A model generated the notes under the pieces. The model ran no database searches, was not told where the DNA came from, and saw only the letters and a list, made by a program, of their open reading frames with translations. Position numbers and translations under genes: made by a program. From contig OZ250151.1 in the NCBI GenBank assembly GCA_965237725.1, forward strand, positions 2,976,001 through 3,040,000: a stretch of 64,000 nt of DNA, in the 5' to 3' direction. This document shows, piece after piece, positions 34,399 to 42,481 of this stretch; position 1 is the stretch's first letter; each line of letters starts with the position of its first letter. Source of the DNA: G965237725 sp965237725. GTDB lineage: Bacteria; Pseudomonadota; Gammaproteobacteria; Arenicellales; Poriferihabitantaceae.

Positions 34399-35130
34399 TC
34401 AATTATATACCAGTGACATCCAGTTATTGAAAAGTTGCTCAGCGCCTGCATTGTGCGCTAATCGATTGTTTTCAATGTCAGATTTAAAATGTTCGAAGCC
34501 ATTATGTTCCAGGCGATCAATAAGAAATTCCGGAATGCCGGGTATTTGTAGCCAATCGGGCACCGTGGTTTCGCAAACTTCGGGATGAAATTGTACCGAA
34601 TAGGCATTATTATCCACCGACATTATATGATTCCGGCAAAGCTCGCTACGGGCGAGAATAATCGCGCCATCCGGCGCCCGTTTAACCTCAGCGGTATGCA
34701 CATTGGCCCATCCCGGCGATTTTGGAAGATTGTCTAACAACGGGTGATTTATGCCTGATTCAGTGGCTGTGATTTCAAACAGACCCAGCTCCTGATAGTC
34801 GCAGAGTCCTACAGTGCCACCCAGGGCATCAGCCAGTAATTGATGGCCGAAACAAATTCCAAGATAAGGCATTTGTAATTCTTTAACCACATGGCGAATA
34901 ATATTCTTTTCTTCAATTAACCACGGATATTCTTCTTCATCCCATGTGTTCATAGATCCACCCATAACCCAAAGGCCATCAAACTTTTCGATATCCGGTA
35001 TTGCGTCACCTGCATGTAAATCTATTTCATGGAAAGTAACCCCATGAGTTTTTCCAATGCTGCGAAAAATTCCCGGATTCTGGGAGGGCATATGCTTGAA
35101 CACAAGCAGGTTTTTTGGTTCAGAATTCAC
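34399..35130 (-). CDS. Class I glutamine amidotransferase-like protein
   Basis: A stand-alone class I amidotransferase of 243 residues. The triad is complete: Cys93 in GICFGHQLLA, His182 and Glu184 in VQFHPEV. GLWVMGGSMNTWDEEEYPWL is the oxyanion-side segment. I prefer the GTG at 35130, four bases after the stop of the NRDE gene; the longer reading to 35202 would overlap that gene by 68 bases. It hydrolyses glutamine or a gamma-glutamyl compound, and proteins of this type often accompany gamma-glutamylated amine breakdown. The partner is unknown. Confidence 0.82.
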   Translation of the reverse strand: MNSEPKNLLVFKHMPSQNPGIFRSIGKTHGVTFHEIDLHAGDAIPDIEKFDGLWVMGGSMNTWDEEEYPWLIEEKNIIRHVVKELQMPYLGICFGHQLLADALGGTVGLCDYQELGLFEITATESGINHPLLDNLPKSPGWANVHTAEVKRAPDGAIILARSELCRNHIMSVDNNAYSVQFHPEVCETTVPDWLQIPGIPEFLIDRLEHNGFEHFKSDIENNRLAHNAGAEQLFNNWMSLVYN

Positions 35131-35134
35131 GGGA

Positions 35135-35905
35135 TTAACTTGAAGGCAGTTTTTGGATAAACCGTTGCTGGTCCGAGACTTTACCATCACTATTGTAATC
35201 AATCTCTACAATATCAATCTCATTTTCACTATAAAGCAAATAGGTTGTGGTTCGGGTGCCGTAACCTTCGCCATGAATAAATATTGATGACAAATGTTTT
35301 TCCACTTCCACCCCCACCCCGGTATGTGGCAGATCATCCACTTCGGCTTTGGTTTGGTCATGCATGATTTTATTTAGTTCATCAATTTCAATAGGCTGGT
35401 TGCTGCCCACAAGTTCGGTTAACTTTTGAACCCCAGATGACATTTTTGGCCAGTGTTCATCCACACTGCCATTGGACAGGCTATGGCAGCCATCGGACAA
35501 GCCATGCAAAGACCCGTCAATGCTGGAAAAAATCTGAATTGATGTTAGTGAACCAAGAACCAGATTAAATGGATTGTAGTTGCTATAGTTGGTATTTAGA
35601 TGGGAAATGAATTGCTGTTCTGTCTCTTTGCCATCGAGATAACGTCGAACCAGCTCACCCCGGCTTATTGCGGTTTCGTTTGCCGGATTACCTGTTCGAA
35701 AATTAGTCACCGCACAAAAATGTCCCAATGTATTTACCCCAAGCCAGCTTCCACCTTTCAATCCATCTCTTCCGGCCAGGATGTGGGGATAGTCAGGCCA
35801 GTGATGCATAGACTGGGAGGGGCGTCCATAATCTTCATCCCGATTGGCAGCGACAATTAGCGGATAATTCGGGTGTTGATTAATTGCCAGGAAGAGTATG
35901 CACAT
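35135..35905 (-). CDS. NRDE/TANGO2-family protein
   Basis: A 256-residue protein starting MCILFLAINQHPNYPLIVAANRDE, which contains the family's Asn-Arg-Asp-Glu signature and a Cys2 that could act as an N-terminal nucleophile after Met removal. GGSWLGVNTLGHFCAVTNFR is the second conserved block. The family includes TANGO2, recently linked to haem handling, but bacterial roles are unclear. It heads the three-gene minus-strand set with the amidotransferase and DUF2237 genes and is divergent from rbgA. Confidence 0.85.
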   Translation of the reverse strand: MCILFLAINQHPNYPLIVAANRDEDYGRPSQSMHHWPDYPHILAGRDGLKGGSWLGVNTLGHFCAVTNFRTGNPANETAISRGELVRRYLDGKETEQQFISHLNTNYSNYNPFNLVLGSLTSIQIFSSIDGSLHGLSDGCHSLSNGSVDEHWPKMSSGVQKLTELVGSNQPIEIDELNKIMHDQTKAEVDDLPHTGVGVEVEKHLSSIFIHGEGYGTRTTTYLLYSENEIDIVEIDYNSDGKVSDQQRFIQKLPSS

Positions 35906-36008
35906 AGTTTGAGAGTCGTAATTATCAACTACAGTGTACCTACAGGTTAGAATAAGACAACACTCATTTTACCCTCTCGAATTCTCATATCAGAAGGTGC
36001 CCTTAACA

Positions 36009-36944
36009 ATGGTAGCTAGAAACATACAGTGGTATCCAGGCCACATGCACAAAGCCGGAAAGGAAATCACGGTGATGCTAAAGAAAGTTGATGTCGTACT
36101 CGAAATTCTCGATGCGCGGATTCCCTATAGCAGCGCAAACCCCATGCTGGAGGGATTGCGCGGCACAAAACCCTGTTTGAAAGTTCTGACCAAAAGTGAT
36201 TTGGCTGATCAAGCCCTGACCCAAACCTGGATAAACTACTATAAATCCGACGAATCGATCAAAGTTGTGGCGGTTGATGCCAGGAAATCTCAGAATTTGT
36301 CCCAGATTTCGAAGTTATGCCAGCGCCTATACGCTCAAACCGGGGGAAGCAAAACAATCGTTACTGCCATGGTAATGGGTATTCCCAATGTTGGAAAATC
36401 CACACTGATTAATGGGCTTGCGCGGCGTACAGTGGCTAAAACTGGCGATCAACCGGCAGTGACCAAAGTTCAACAGGTAATAGAAATTACCCCCGGCTTT
36501 GTATTGCTCGATACCCCGGGTATGTTGTGGCCCAAAGTTGAGAATGTGAATAGCGGTTATCGCCTGGCAGTCACCGGTGCAATAAAGGACACCGCAATCT
36601 CCCATGATGATGTTGCTGCTTTTGCCCTGGATTATTTTGTGCAACATCACCATGACCGCTTAATCGAGCGATATCGCGTCGATCCAACGGTTAAAGATAC
36701 TGAACAGGTGCTATTTGAAATCGGATCCCGCCGCGGATGCCTGGTCAAAGGCGGAAACGTAGATATGGATCGTGCAGCAAAGATTTTACTCGGCGATGTG
36801 CGGGATGGTAAGTTGGGACGATTCACCATGGAATCTCCGAATATCATGAAAGCTGAACTTATTGACGTGGCGGTGGAAATTGAAGCACGGGCAGAACGAA
36901 AAGCTCAACGGAAAAAGGACTGGAAGAATTCAACAAAACGGTAA
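36009..36944 (+). CDS. rbgA: Ribosome biogenesis GTPase RbgA/YlqF
   Basis: A circularly permuted GTPase of 311 residues. The G4 motif TKSD (61-64) comes first, then G1 GIPNVGKST (124-132) and G3 DTPG (168-171). The MVARNIQWYPGHMHKA start and the C-terminal RNA-binding helical domain are typical. It helps assemble the large ribosomal subunit. The ATG at 36009 begins the conserved N-terminus and has an AAGG upstream; a longer reading from 35934 adds 25 residues outside the family. Single gene, divergent from the NRDE set. Confidence 0.9.
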   Translation: MVARNIQWYPGHMHKAGKEITVMLKKVDVVLEILDARIPYSSANPMLEGLRGTKPCLKVLTKSDLADQALTQTWINYYKSDESIKVVAVDARKSQNLSQISKLCQRLYAQTGGSKTIVTAMVMGIPNVGKSTLINGLARRTVAKTGDQPAVTKVQQVIEITPGFVLLDTPGMLWPKVENVNSGYRLAVTGAIKDTAISHDDVAAFALDYFVQHHHDRLIERYRVDPTVKDTEQVLFEIGSRRGCLVKGGNVDMDRAAKILLGDVRDGKLGRFTMESPNIMKAELIDVAVEIEARAERKAQRKKDWKNSTKR

Positions 36945-36965
36945 TTTAATAAAACGGCATTGCCC

Positions 36966-37053
36966 ATGATACAAGATCCCATAACCTGGCCAAACGGTGC
37001 GCTGCGCCTGTGCAATTACATCCGATATGGATGCGGAAACTTTGATCCCAGCT
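36966..37053 (+). pseudogene. Remnant of a polysaccharide-deacetylase gene start
   Basis: After an ATG the frame reads MIQDPITWPNGA, a typical start of polysaccharide-deacetylase/allantoinase-like proteins. The expected continuation is then found in another frame as CACAITSDMDAETLIPAK. A loss of two bases in the codon after Ala would explain the shift. The homology stops where the minus-strand aminotransferase gene begins (37052), so only the first ~30 codons survive. This is my reading of the family's N-terminal pattern without an alignment. It occupies most of the 107-bp gap after rbgA. Confidence 0.5.
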
Positions 37054-38218
37054 AAGCATTGTCCTGCAAGAATTCCATTGCGCTGGTCATGCCTCCAGAA
37101 CTATGAGGAATCTTAGATATACCCAGACCCATTTCGATGCCACATAGCGTGGCCATCAACATCAAATCGTTAAAGTCTCCCAGGTGCCCGATTCGAAAAA
37201 CCTTGCCCGCCATCTGCCCCAGGCCATTGCCCAGTGACATATCAAATTTATCCAGTACCGTTGCCCGAAATTTATCGGCATCAAAGCCATCGGGCAAACG
37301 TACTGCGGTTAACACCGGGGAATAATCTTTAGGTTCGAGACACTGGAGTTCCAGCTCCCAACTTTGAATAGCGGCTCGGGTCGCCTGGGCGTGGCGCTGA
37401 TGACGGACAAAAACATTTTCCAGCCCTTCCTGGTGAAGCATGTCGATGGATTCGGCCAGGCCATAGAGTAAATTTGTGGCTGGCGTGTAAGGAAAGTAAC
37501 CATTATCATTTGCGGCAAACATGGGTTCCCAGTCCCAGTAGGATTTTGCCATAGTGGCCGATTTTGCCTTTTCCATTGCTTTTTCACTGATCGCATTAAA
37601 AGACAATCCCGGTGGCAACATCAGACCTTTTTGTGAACCCGAAATGGCAACATCGATTTTCCAATCATCAAATTTAAATTCTGTGCAACCTAAACCAGAG
37701 ATGGTATCCACCATAAACAACGCAGGGTGATCGCTGGCATCAATGACCTCGCGAATCTCATCCAGTCGGGTCATGGCGCCGGTGGAGGTTTCATTATGAA
37801 CCACACAAATGGCCTTGATCTCGCGATTGGCGTCTGATCTTAGAAAAGATTCCACCCGATCAGGCTCAGCGCCTCGACGCCAATCGCTTTCAATGATTAT
37901 CGGTTCCAGGTTCAATCGCCGGGCCAGAGCCGCCCATAAGCTGGCAAACTGACCGGTTTCCACTATGGCAATTTTGTCTCCTGGTGATAGCGTATTAACC
38001 AGAGCGGCTTCCCAAGCGCCGGTACCCGAGGATGGATAGATAACAACTGGCCCCGAGCAGTTGAATATTTCCCGCATCCCAGTTAAAACTTTTTTCCCAA
38101 GCTGCGCAAATTCCGGACCGCGATGATCCATGGTGGGGAAATCCATGGCCCGCAAAATTCGATGGGGCACGTGGGATGGTCCGGGTATTTGTAAGAAATG
38201 CAGGCCTGGTCGTCGCAT
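37052..38218 (-). CDS. Class V aminotransferase, serine-glyoxylate/alanine-glyoxylate type
   Basis: A 388-residue class V PLP transaminase. IPGPSHVPHRILRAMDFPTMDHRGPEF is the conserved N-terminal block (of which the PGP and DHR residues are diagnostic), and Lys197 in SGSQKGLMLPPG binds PLP. It would convert glyoxylate to glycine with serine or alanine as donor. The context of GcvT and N-methylglycine enzymes elsewhere in the window fits glycine and one-carbon metabolism. It lies 28 bases after the GST gene on the same strand. Serine-pyruvate activity is also possible. Confidence 0.85.
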   Translation of the reverse strand: MRRPGLHFLQIPGPSHVPHRILRAMDFPTMDHRGPEFAQLGKKVLTGMREIFNCSGPVVIYPSSGTGAWEAALVNTLSPGDKIAIVETGQFASLWAALARRLNLEPIIIESDWRRGAEPDRVESFLRSDANREIKAICVVHNETSTGAMTRLDEIREVIDASDHPALFMVDTISGLGCTEFKFDDWKIDVAISGSQKGLMLPPGLSFNAISEKAMEKAKSATMAKSYWDWEPMFAANDNGYFPYTPATNLLYGLAESIDMLHQEGLENVFVRHQRHAQATRAAIQSWELELQCLEPKDYSPVLTAVRLPDGFDADKFRATVLDKFDMSLGNGLGQMAGKVFRIGHLGDFNDLMLMATLCGIEMGLGISKIPHSSGGMTSAMEFLQDNA

Positions 38219-38246
38219 GTTGTATTTTAATTACCCTATGGGCTAG

Positions 38247-39155
38247 TTATGTACGGCTAAGCTCATATCCCACACGGGGAAAATGCACCGCAACCTCACC
38301 GACCTGATCATCTATTCGAGAAATGGAAATTCTATTGTTGGACAACCCGAATAATTTGCCGGTCACAACTGGATCACCACCATCCCCGACCGGTGCGACG
38401 CCCACGCTATCACCCAGGCCTGACATATCAACATTAATCGGTTTTTCTGGCATCGCATTTCTGGCAATTTCCAGCGCTTCTACTGAGCTTAGTTCAGAAG
38501 GCTTGCCATGGCCCATATCCGCAATTCGAGATTCCCATTGAACTAGATGACTAAACTGTGAAAGAAAATCAGGTCCGTTGTTCCACCGACCGCGAATAAA
38601 CCAGGTTAAATAATACCCCAGCGCATCCACTAGCCCCGGGGAGTTGCCGAGCATGAATTTCTGGCCTCCAGATAATTGCTGCTCAAACCAGGCATACTGC
38701 CCCTGGAGCTGGGTAATGCTGTGTTGCACCTCGGCTTGGAGGGCGGATAATTCAAACTCGGGCCCAAAATATAACCGACCCCTATCTGCCGCAAATTCCG
38801 CGGGCAATTCATCTGCGGCACCAAGAACAATGGTGACTGCATGGGTAAACAACGGGCCATCGGTCCAGCGACTGATTCCCCATGCCAGGCCATAACTGTT
38901 GTCAGGAAACAGGGTTGGTTGTGGAAATCGATGTTCCAGCTCATTAATAATGCACTGGCTGTCACAATAAATATCTGCTCCAATTTGCATAACCGGAGTC
39001 CGGCGATAGCCACCGGTCAATGGCATCAGATCGGGTTTTGGGGGTATTCGTGGAATTTCAACGAAATGCCAGTCCAGAGACTTCATGCCCAGTACAACCC
39101 GAACTTTTTCAGCCACCGGAGATTGGGGATAGTTGTGTAGAATAATTTCAGTCAT
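38247..39155 (-). CDS. Glutathione S-transferase family protein
   Basis: A 302-residue protein with an N-terminal thioredoxin-like GST domain: ILHNYPQSPVAEKVRVVL, the cis-proline YRRTPVMQIG, and the DSQCIINELE glutathione-contact motif. A helical C-terminal domain follows, and about 70 residues beyond the usual GST length form a beta-rich tail (NNRISISRIDDQVGEVAVHF). The catalytic Ser or Cys near SPVAE is plausible but not certain. It is 28 bases upstream of the class V aminotransferase. Substrate unknown. Confidence 0.8.
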   Translation of the reverse strand: MTEIILHNYPQSPVAEKVRVVLGMKSLDWHFVEIPRIPPKPDLMPLTGGYRRTPVMQIGADIYCDSQCIINELEHRFPQPTLFPDNSYGLAWGISRWTDGPLFTHAVTIVLGAADELPAEFAADRGRLYFGPEFELSALQAEVQHSITQLQGQYAWFEQQLSGGQKFMLGNSPGLVDALGYYLTWFIRGRWNNGPDFLSQFSHLVQWESRIADMGHGKPSELSSVEALEIARNAMPEKPINVDMSGLGDSVGVAPVGDGGDPVVTGKLFGLSNNRISISRIDDQVGEVAVHFPRVGYELSRT

Positions 39156-39209
39156 GGCCCATTTTACTCATAAAACTGAGAGCATGTATTGCCCTCATAT
39201 CACAGGCCC

Positions 39210-39317
39210 TCATATCGCGAGCACCTGTTGGGTCATGCAATGGATTGCGCCGCCTTGCATGGGCCCGACGCGCATGGGGATGCCAATAACCATAACCGAT
39301 GTAACCCACGGTGACCG
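39210..39317 (-). pseudogene. C-terminal remnant of a deiminase (agmatine/peptidyl-arginine deiminase-like)
   Basis: A 35-codon open stretch ending in TGA at 39210. It contains VMVIGIPMRVGPMQGGAIHC and then MTQQVLAI. The GGAIHCMTQQ core matches the nucleophile Cys region that closes many agmatine-deiminase-fold proteins (GGxxHCxTQQ). The frame is closed upstream by TAA at 39318-39320, so no start or body of the gene remains. It lies in the 369-bp gap between the GST gene and the PqqD gene. Identification rests on this one motif. Confidence 0.5.
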
Positions 39318-39443
39318 TTATATTGACGATGAAATGAAATGTTTAATTGAATGCAATAAAACCATGAAATATCCCATGTAAACTGGTTTTTCTCACAAGT
39401 TTGCGTGAAAATTCTTGTATGAGTAACAGCTATTCTACTCAAA

Positions 39444-39488
39444 ATATTTCAAATTCTAGAACATCAAGATTCTGAAATATCGTATAAT
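39444..39488 (+). promoter_or_regulatory. Promoter with adjacent inverted repeat, PqqD-Tat gene
   Basis: TATAAT at 39483-39488 gives a perfect -10 element, 36 bases before the start codon at 39525; no clear -35 is seen. Directly upstream, ATATTTCAAA (39444-39453) and TCTGAAATAT (39471-39480) form an inverted repeat with one mismatch in ten. It overlaps the -35 region and is a candidate activator or repressor site. Confidence 0.5.
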
Positions 39489-39524
39489 TTTTGATTCCAA
39501 AACACAATATCGGAGAATTGAACT

Positions 39525-39914
39525 ATGAGTGAGCGCATGCCAAAAAAGTCGTCAAATATTAATATCACACGACTACCTGAGGAATTACTGGTTTTTGATC
39601 TGGAATATAAAGAAGTACATTGTCTGAATGATGATGCTGGATTGGTTTTTGATGCCTGCGATGGCGAATCCACTATTGATGAAGTGTCTTCAAAACTAAA
39701 AGCAGACAGAGGACGCGATGACGCTGATACCTATGTATTGGGGGCCCTGGCCGCTTTTGAGTCAAAGGGATTGCTTGAAGTTGAATCGAAAAAAACGGGT
39801 AGACGCGAATTTTTGGCGCGCTCAGGTATAGGTGCCAGTGCTGCTGCTCTGATGATTACCTCGGTCATCTTACCCGAGCCTGCTCAAGCACTTTCTCTCA
39901 GACGTCGTCGTTGA
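39525..39914 (+). CDS. PqqD/RRE-domain protein with C-terminal Tat-like signal and basic tail
   Basis: A 129-residue protein. Residues 10-88 look like a PqqD-type RiPP recognition element (ELLVFDLEYKEVHCLNDDAG, then FDACDGESTIDEV). Residues 91-122 look like a twin-arginine signal placed at the C-terminal end: GRREFLARSG (Arg93-Arg94, RRxFL), a hydrophobic stretch at about 101-117, and PEPAQA as a signal-peptidase-like AxA site. Only LSLRRRR (123-129) would remain after cleavage. GGAG lies nine bases before the ATG. The convergent neighbours encode a JmjC/2OG oxygenase fusion and a HprK-like kinase. A fused carrier-precursor for a modified peptide is my inference. Alternatively it may be a chaperone anchored by this segment. 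Confidence 0.7.
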   Translation: MSERMPKKSSNINITRLPEELLVFDLEYKEVHCLNDDAGLVFDACDGESTIDEVSSKLKADRGRDDADTYVLGALAAFESKGLLEVESKKTGRREFLARSGIGASAAALMITSVILPEPAQALSLRRRR

Positions 39915-39947
39915 GGAACAACTTCCCGTTAGACACCTTGTCGGGTT

Positions 39948-41519
39948 CTATCGAGATTTAACCCCACCTGCAGTGGCGTAGGAGTTGAACGCGAGACTGA
40001 TTCGGTTTCCCGAAGATTTTTGTAGTCTGACTTCGTGTTCAAGCCAGCTGGGGAATAGTACGAGCAAGCCAGAGCTTGGATAAATTTTACGTCCTATTTC
40101 GCTGGGTAGTGATGGCTCAGCCATTCTGTGGGCATCGAGGGGGTCCTGAAATACCAATTCGCCGCCTTCATTGGGTTCTGGAATACTAATATAGTAAACC
40201 CCGCTTACCACCGAGCCAGGATGACGATGGGCGAGATGATATGACCCCTGGGAATTTATATTGACCCATACCCGATCGATCCCAATTCGGTGATTCTCGA
40301 GCTTAAAACGAAGTTGCCGCATGTACTCTATTGAGCATTTAACTAAAAACGAAACCAGTTCCTGGAGATCCGAGTGGCCGAGAATCTGATCGGTTCGATC
40401 TTCAAAATAGGAAGTATAACCTACGCCGTGGGGGTTATAGCCTTTTCCCGAATGGTCACGATTTGCTTTATCTTCCTGCTTTAGGCTTTGAACAAACTTG
40501 CTAATGTTGATATTAATGCGTTCATGATCTGGTAGGTGGGAAAGGTATATTGGTGTTGAAAATAATGGTCGAATTTCGAAATGATTTCTGGGCGCGATTT
40601 GTTTGGAATTCGTAGATGCAGTTATTTTCGTTTTGTTTTTCCTCTTGGTTAAAAAATTTTGTAACGGACTAATATCTCTATCCGTAGATTTACTGTTTTC
40701 CGCTGAGCCATTGACGATATTACGTTGGTGCAAATCTATAGTTGACTTCAGGCCCAACCCATGGGGTGCAACCCATTGACGCCACCAAAAATTTATCGCA
40801 ATGCTGCGGTTAACTGAAGTCAGTTGATGTAACCAATATTGTGGTATGAATAATATATCCCCTGGCCCAAGCTCTGCAAATTGAAAGGGAATTTCACTCA
40901 CTCCGGAAAATTCATTGAGATCCACATGGTCTACATCCATAGACGAGTAACCGCTGTGTGAGAGAATTCTTGCGGTTTGATGGTGTTTTGGTGGCGCCAG
41001 AGTAACTTGTTTTGTACCGTCAATTACGCAAAGTAAATTTTCGTAGTCGTCGAGATGAAGTAAAGATTTTGCGCCGCCAGAATTCATCCAAAACACAGAA
41101 TCAGTTTCGAGAAAATGGGCAATATTCCCCTGATCGATGCAAGCAGGCAGTTCCAGATCTTCAATTAATTCTTCAGGTAAATCGGTGACCGCGTAAATAT
41201 CCTGCTGGCCATAGCAATTTAGAAAATCTGCCATATTCATTTGTGACCTGGGGCGTGTGCGTAGTTCCTTTTTCCCGAGCTCAATGTCAAGTAGCGCTTT
41301 ACCTGCTTTGGAGGCCAGGTATTTATCATTCCATTGTTTGATTGCAATCCAGTGAGATGCGCCACGACGAAAGATAACAGGTTGATTCGGGTTAACATGG
41401 TTATGAAAAAATACTTCGCAATCAGGAATTTCTTTTAGCACCAGAATTTCATTTCCAGGTTCACATTGTTGACCCAATGGCTGAAGGTGGCCCTTAAGGT
41501 TCTTGTTTTCGGAGTTCAT
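39948..41519 (-). CDS. JmjC-cupin plus 2OG-Fe(II) oxygenase fusion
   Basis: A 523-residue protein with two oxygenase modules. Residues 35-250 form a JmjC/cupin-8 domain with His155-x-Asp157 (LLHLDD) and His231 (YWLHQLTS) as iron ligands. A hydrophilic linker of about 50 residues follows. Residues 315-515 resemble the TIGR02466 putative 2OG-Fe(II) oxygenases: RPLFSTPIYLSHLP, HRHPGSVVSGVYYISIPE, His495 in SWLEHEV, and RISLAFNSY for 2-oxoglutarate. JmjC enzymes of this group hydroxylate protein side chains such as Arg, His or Asn. The start overlaps the kinase stop (ATGA). The target could be the neighbouring PqqD-domain protein; this is inference. Confidence 0.8.
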   Translation of the reverse strand: MNSENKNLKGHLQPLGQQCEPGNEILVLKEIPDCEVFFHNHVNPNQPVIFRRGASHWIAIKQWNDKYLASKAGKALLDIELGKKELRTRPRSQMNMADFLNCYGQQDIYAVTDLPEELIEDLELPACIDQGNIAHFLETDSVFWMNSGGAKSLLHLDDYENLLCVIDGTKQVTLAPPKHHQTARILSHSGYSSMDVDHVDLNEFSGVSEIPFQFAELGPGDILFIPQYWLHQLTSVNRSIAINFWWRQWVAPHGLGLKSTIDLHQRNIVNGSAENSKSTDRDISPLQNFLTKRKNKTKITASTNSKQIAPRNHFEIRPLFSTPIYLSHLPDHERININISKFVQSLKQEDKANRDHSGKGYNPHGVGYTSYFEDRTDQILGHSDLQELVSFLVKCSIEYMRQLRFKLENHRIGIDRVWVNINSQGSYHLAHRHPGSVVSGVYYISIPEPNEGGELVFQDPLDAHRMAEPSLPSEIGRKIYPSSGLLVLFPSWLEHEVRLQKSSGNRISLAFNSYATAGGVKSR

Positions 41520-42403
41520 GATTTCCTTGACCCTAGTATGTCAATTAGTTGTTTTGCTGTTTGTAGCGCATCACCGCGCTCACCCTCAATAAAATCTGCG
41601 TGCTTTGCAAGTTGCTCTATATGGTTTACTGTGTTTTCAGGTTGTGTTCGCGCACCGACGGCATTATTCAGTAGTGAGAGTATGCCCAGACCACGGGAGC
41701 ATTGTCGAAATTCTGATTTTAATTTGGGATTATAGGTAATGCTGGCGACCAGCTTGATATCTACATCGGGCATGGACGATTTCCAACCCAGTTCGAGGGC
41801 CGGAATGTTATTTTGACTACCATCGGGTTCTCGTGATCCGAGGTCTCTTGGATAAGAGTGCAATTGTCCATGCTTATCGATAACGGCAAACTCATCGGAG
41901 TAAAAATCTGCACCAAGTCCAATTAATGTCTTTACCAGGGTTGTTTTTCCCGCCATAGATTTCCCTGGTAAAATTAATCCAGAGCCTTGCCACACAACCG
42001 CGCCTGCGTGAATGAAGACGAAATTTTTAGAATTCGCGCCGATATCAATATGCACCCAACGATCGAATTCATCCATTAGATCGTCATACTTTCTACATCG
42101 ACCAAGTACTTCGTCGTTTCGTTTTATCAGGTATGTATCTTCACTAGATAAAAGTGTGTATTCGAGGTCCAAGTTGGTCGACTCACATTCCCTCCAAATT
42201 GGTATCGCCCGTTGCCGAATTTGTTCAATAATTTTAGAATCTTCACTTTGAACTCCAATTCGCAATCCCATGGACTCAAAAGCATAGCTCGAGCTATTGC
42301 TTGATAAGCATTGGGTTAAAGCAGGACTTGGTGCCATTGGGTTTAATTGATGAGAAATTGTTCTTATATTGTATATGCGATCAAAGTCTAATCTCGAGCA
42401 CAT
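41516..42403 (-). CDS. HprK-related P-loop serine kinase
   Basis: About 295 residues with the C-terminal half of HPr kinase/phosphorylase. FIHAGAVVWQGSGLILPG leads into the P-loop GKSMAGKTT, followed by FYSDEFAVID, which matches the catalytic acidic motif after the P-loop strand. Such HprK-like kinases occur beside PqqD proteins in peptide biosynthesis loci, where some phosphorylate a serine of the precursor. The ATG at 42403 is taken; an in-frame TTG at 42433 and an ATG at 42337 are alternatives, and a TATACT at 42417-42422 on this strand could be the -10 box. It overlaps the oxygenase gene by four bases. Confidence 0.78.
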   Translation of the reverse strand: MCSRLDFDRIYNIRTISHQLNPMAPSPALTQCLSSNSSSYAFESMGLRIGVQSEDSKIIEQIRQRAIPIWRECESTNLDLEYTLLSSEDTYLIKRNDEVLGRCRKYDDLMDEFDRWVHIDIGANSKNFVFIHAGAVVWQGSGLILPGKSMAGKTTLVKTLIGLGADFYSDEFAVIDKHGQLHSYPRDLGSREPDGSQNNIPALELGWKSSMPDVDIKLVASITYNPKLKSEFRQCSRGLGILSLLNNAVGARTQPENTVNHIEQLAKHADFIEGERGDALQTAKQLIDILGSRKS

Positions 42404-42481
42404 TTCGGTTTCTGTTAGTATAGCAAATCCCAATTAAATTCGAATTTGCTCAACAGGCATGCTCAATTTTTTCATGTGGAT

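Noticed and set aside
39133..39381. An 82-codon plus-strand open frame between the GST and PqqD genes
   Set aside because: Its middle is the complement of the deiminase relic, which makes better protein sense on the minus strand.
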